A stretch of DNA of 47,010 nt from Rickettsia typhi (GTDB lineage: Bacteria > Pseudomonadota > Alphaproteobacteria > Rickettsiales > JABSSG01). The notes under the pieces were generated by a model. The model saw only the letters and a list, made by a program, of their open reading frames with translations, did not search any database and was not told where the DNA came from. The position numbers were made by a program, and so were the translations under genes. This document shows positions 46,806 to 47,010 of the stretch, piece after piece (the first letter of the stretch is position 1; every line of letters begins with the position of its first letter). Location of the stretch: the NCBI GenBank assembly GCA_945905715.1, contig CAMDPW010000007.1, positions 1 through 47,010 on the forward strand. Direction: 5' to 3'.

Positions 46806-47010
46806 AATTAATCCTTAGTAAATTCGAGATTATAGTAAGAAAATAAGATTAAATGAATCAAATACATCATTTAATTTTGCTAACTTACAGACTGAGATTA
46901 TACGTATCTAGCATATCTTTCTTACAAACGAACTAATAAATTACAAAAACAAACTTGTTTGCTTATATTGTATTAGCCGTTCTGAATATATTTGTATGAT
47001 AACAGAATTT

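Overview
The window is AT-rich bacterial DNA with the gene content of an obligate intracellular alphaproteobacterium of the order Rickettsiales. The signs are housekeeping genes separated by long decayed intergenic stretches, ProP- and AmpG-type MFS transporters, an opacity-type outer membrane protein, a TPR-methyltransferase/mlaA/mlaC block, a tolB-pal-cpoB block, several broken transposase genes, and a scrap of a TraA/RecD-like helicase of the kind carried by Rickettsiales conjugative elements. The family cannot be settled from this window; Rickettsiaceae or Midichloriaceae fit best. I see no rRNA, no convincing tRNA and no CRISPR array.

Layout. 1-6.2 kb: the end of an unidentified frame, mreB-mreC (minus), and a tight plus-strand operon DUF1467-gltX-def-fmt-truA. 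6.2-7.2 kb: a decayed gap. 7.2-11.1 kb: cell-wall genes, with an AmpG-type permease convergent with a Rickettsiales-type conserved protein, then an M23 endopeptidase. 11.9-12.5 kb: an isolated gene for an Ala-rich heptad-repeat protein with its own promoter and terminator. 13.3-17.5 kb: an acrA-acrB RND efflux operon between inverted repeats. 17.8-24.2 kb: an accessory region with an MmgE/PrpD protein, a methyltransferase, SCO1 and at least four decayed mobile-element genes. 24.2-29.7 kb: coaBC, an outer membrane protein with a J-domain protein, an alpha/beta hydrolase and a HAD phosphatase, with more debris between them. 29.9-35.7 kb: a complete biotin cluster, bioA-bioB (minus), bioF-bioC-bioD (plus) and birA (minus). 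35.8-36.8 kb: an exported GT32-type glycosyltransferase. 37.5-39.9 kb: TPR-methyltransferase-mlaA-mlaC. 40-43.9 kb: aspartate aminotransferase, tolB, pal and cpoB. 43.9-45.6 kb: another decayed gene. 45.6-46.8 kb: a ProP-like MFS transporter.

How the genes fit together. Most products serve the cell envelope: MreBC for shape, AmpG and M23 for peptidoglycan turnover, Tol-Pal-CpoB for outer-membrane constriction, Mla for lipid asymmetry, AcrAB for efflux. The stand-out metabolic block is the biotin cluster. The short bioB-bioF region holds a dyad resembling the BirA operator, inside face-to-face promoters, and the adjacent BirA keeps its DNA-binding domain. The sequence therefore suggests a still-regulated, E. 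coli-like biotin switch in an otherwise shrinking genome. All calls were read by eye from the sequence; no database search was run.
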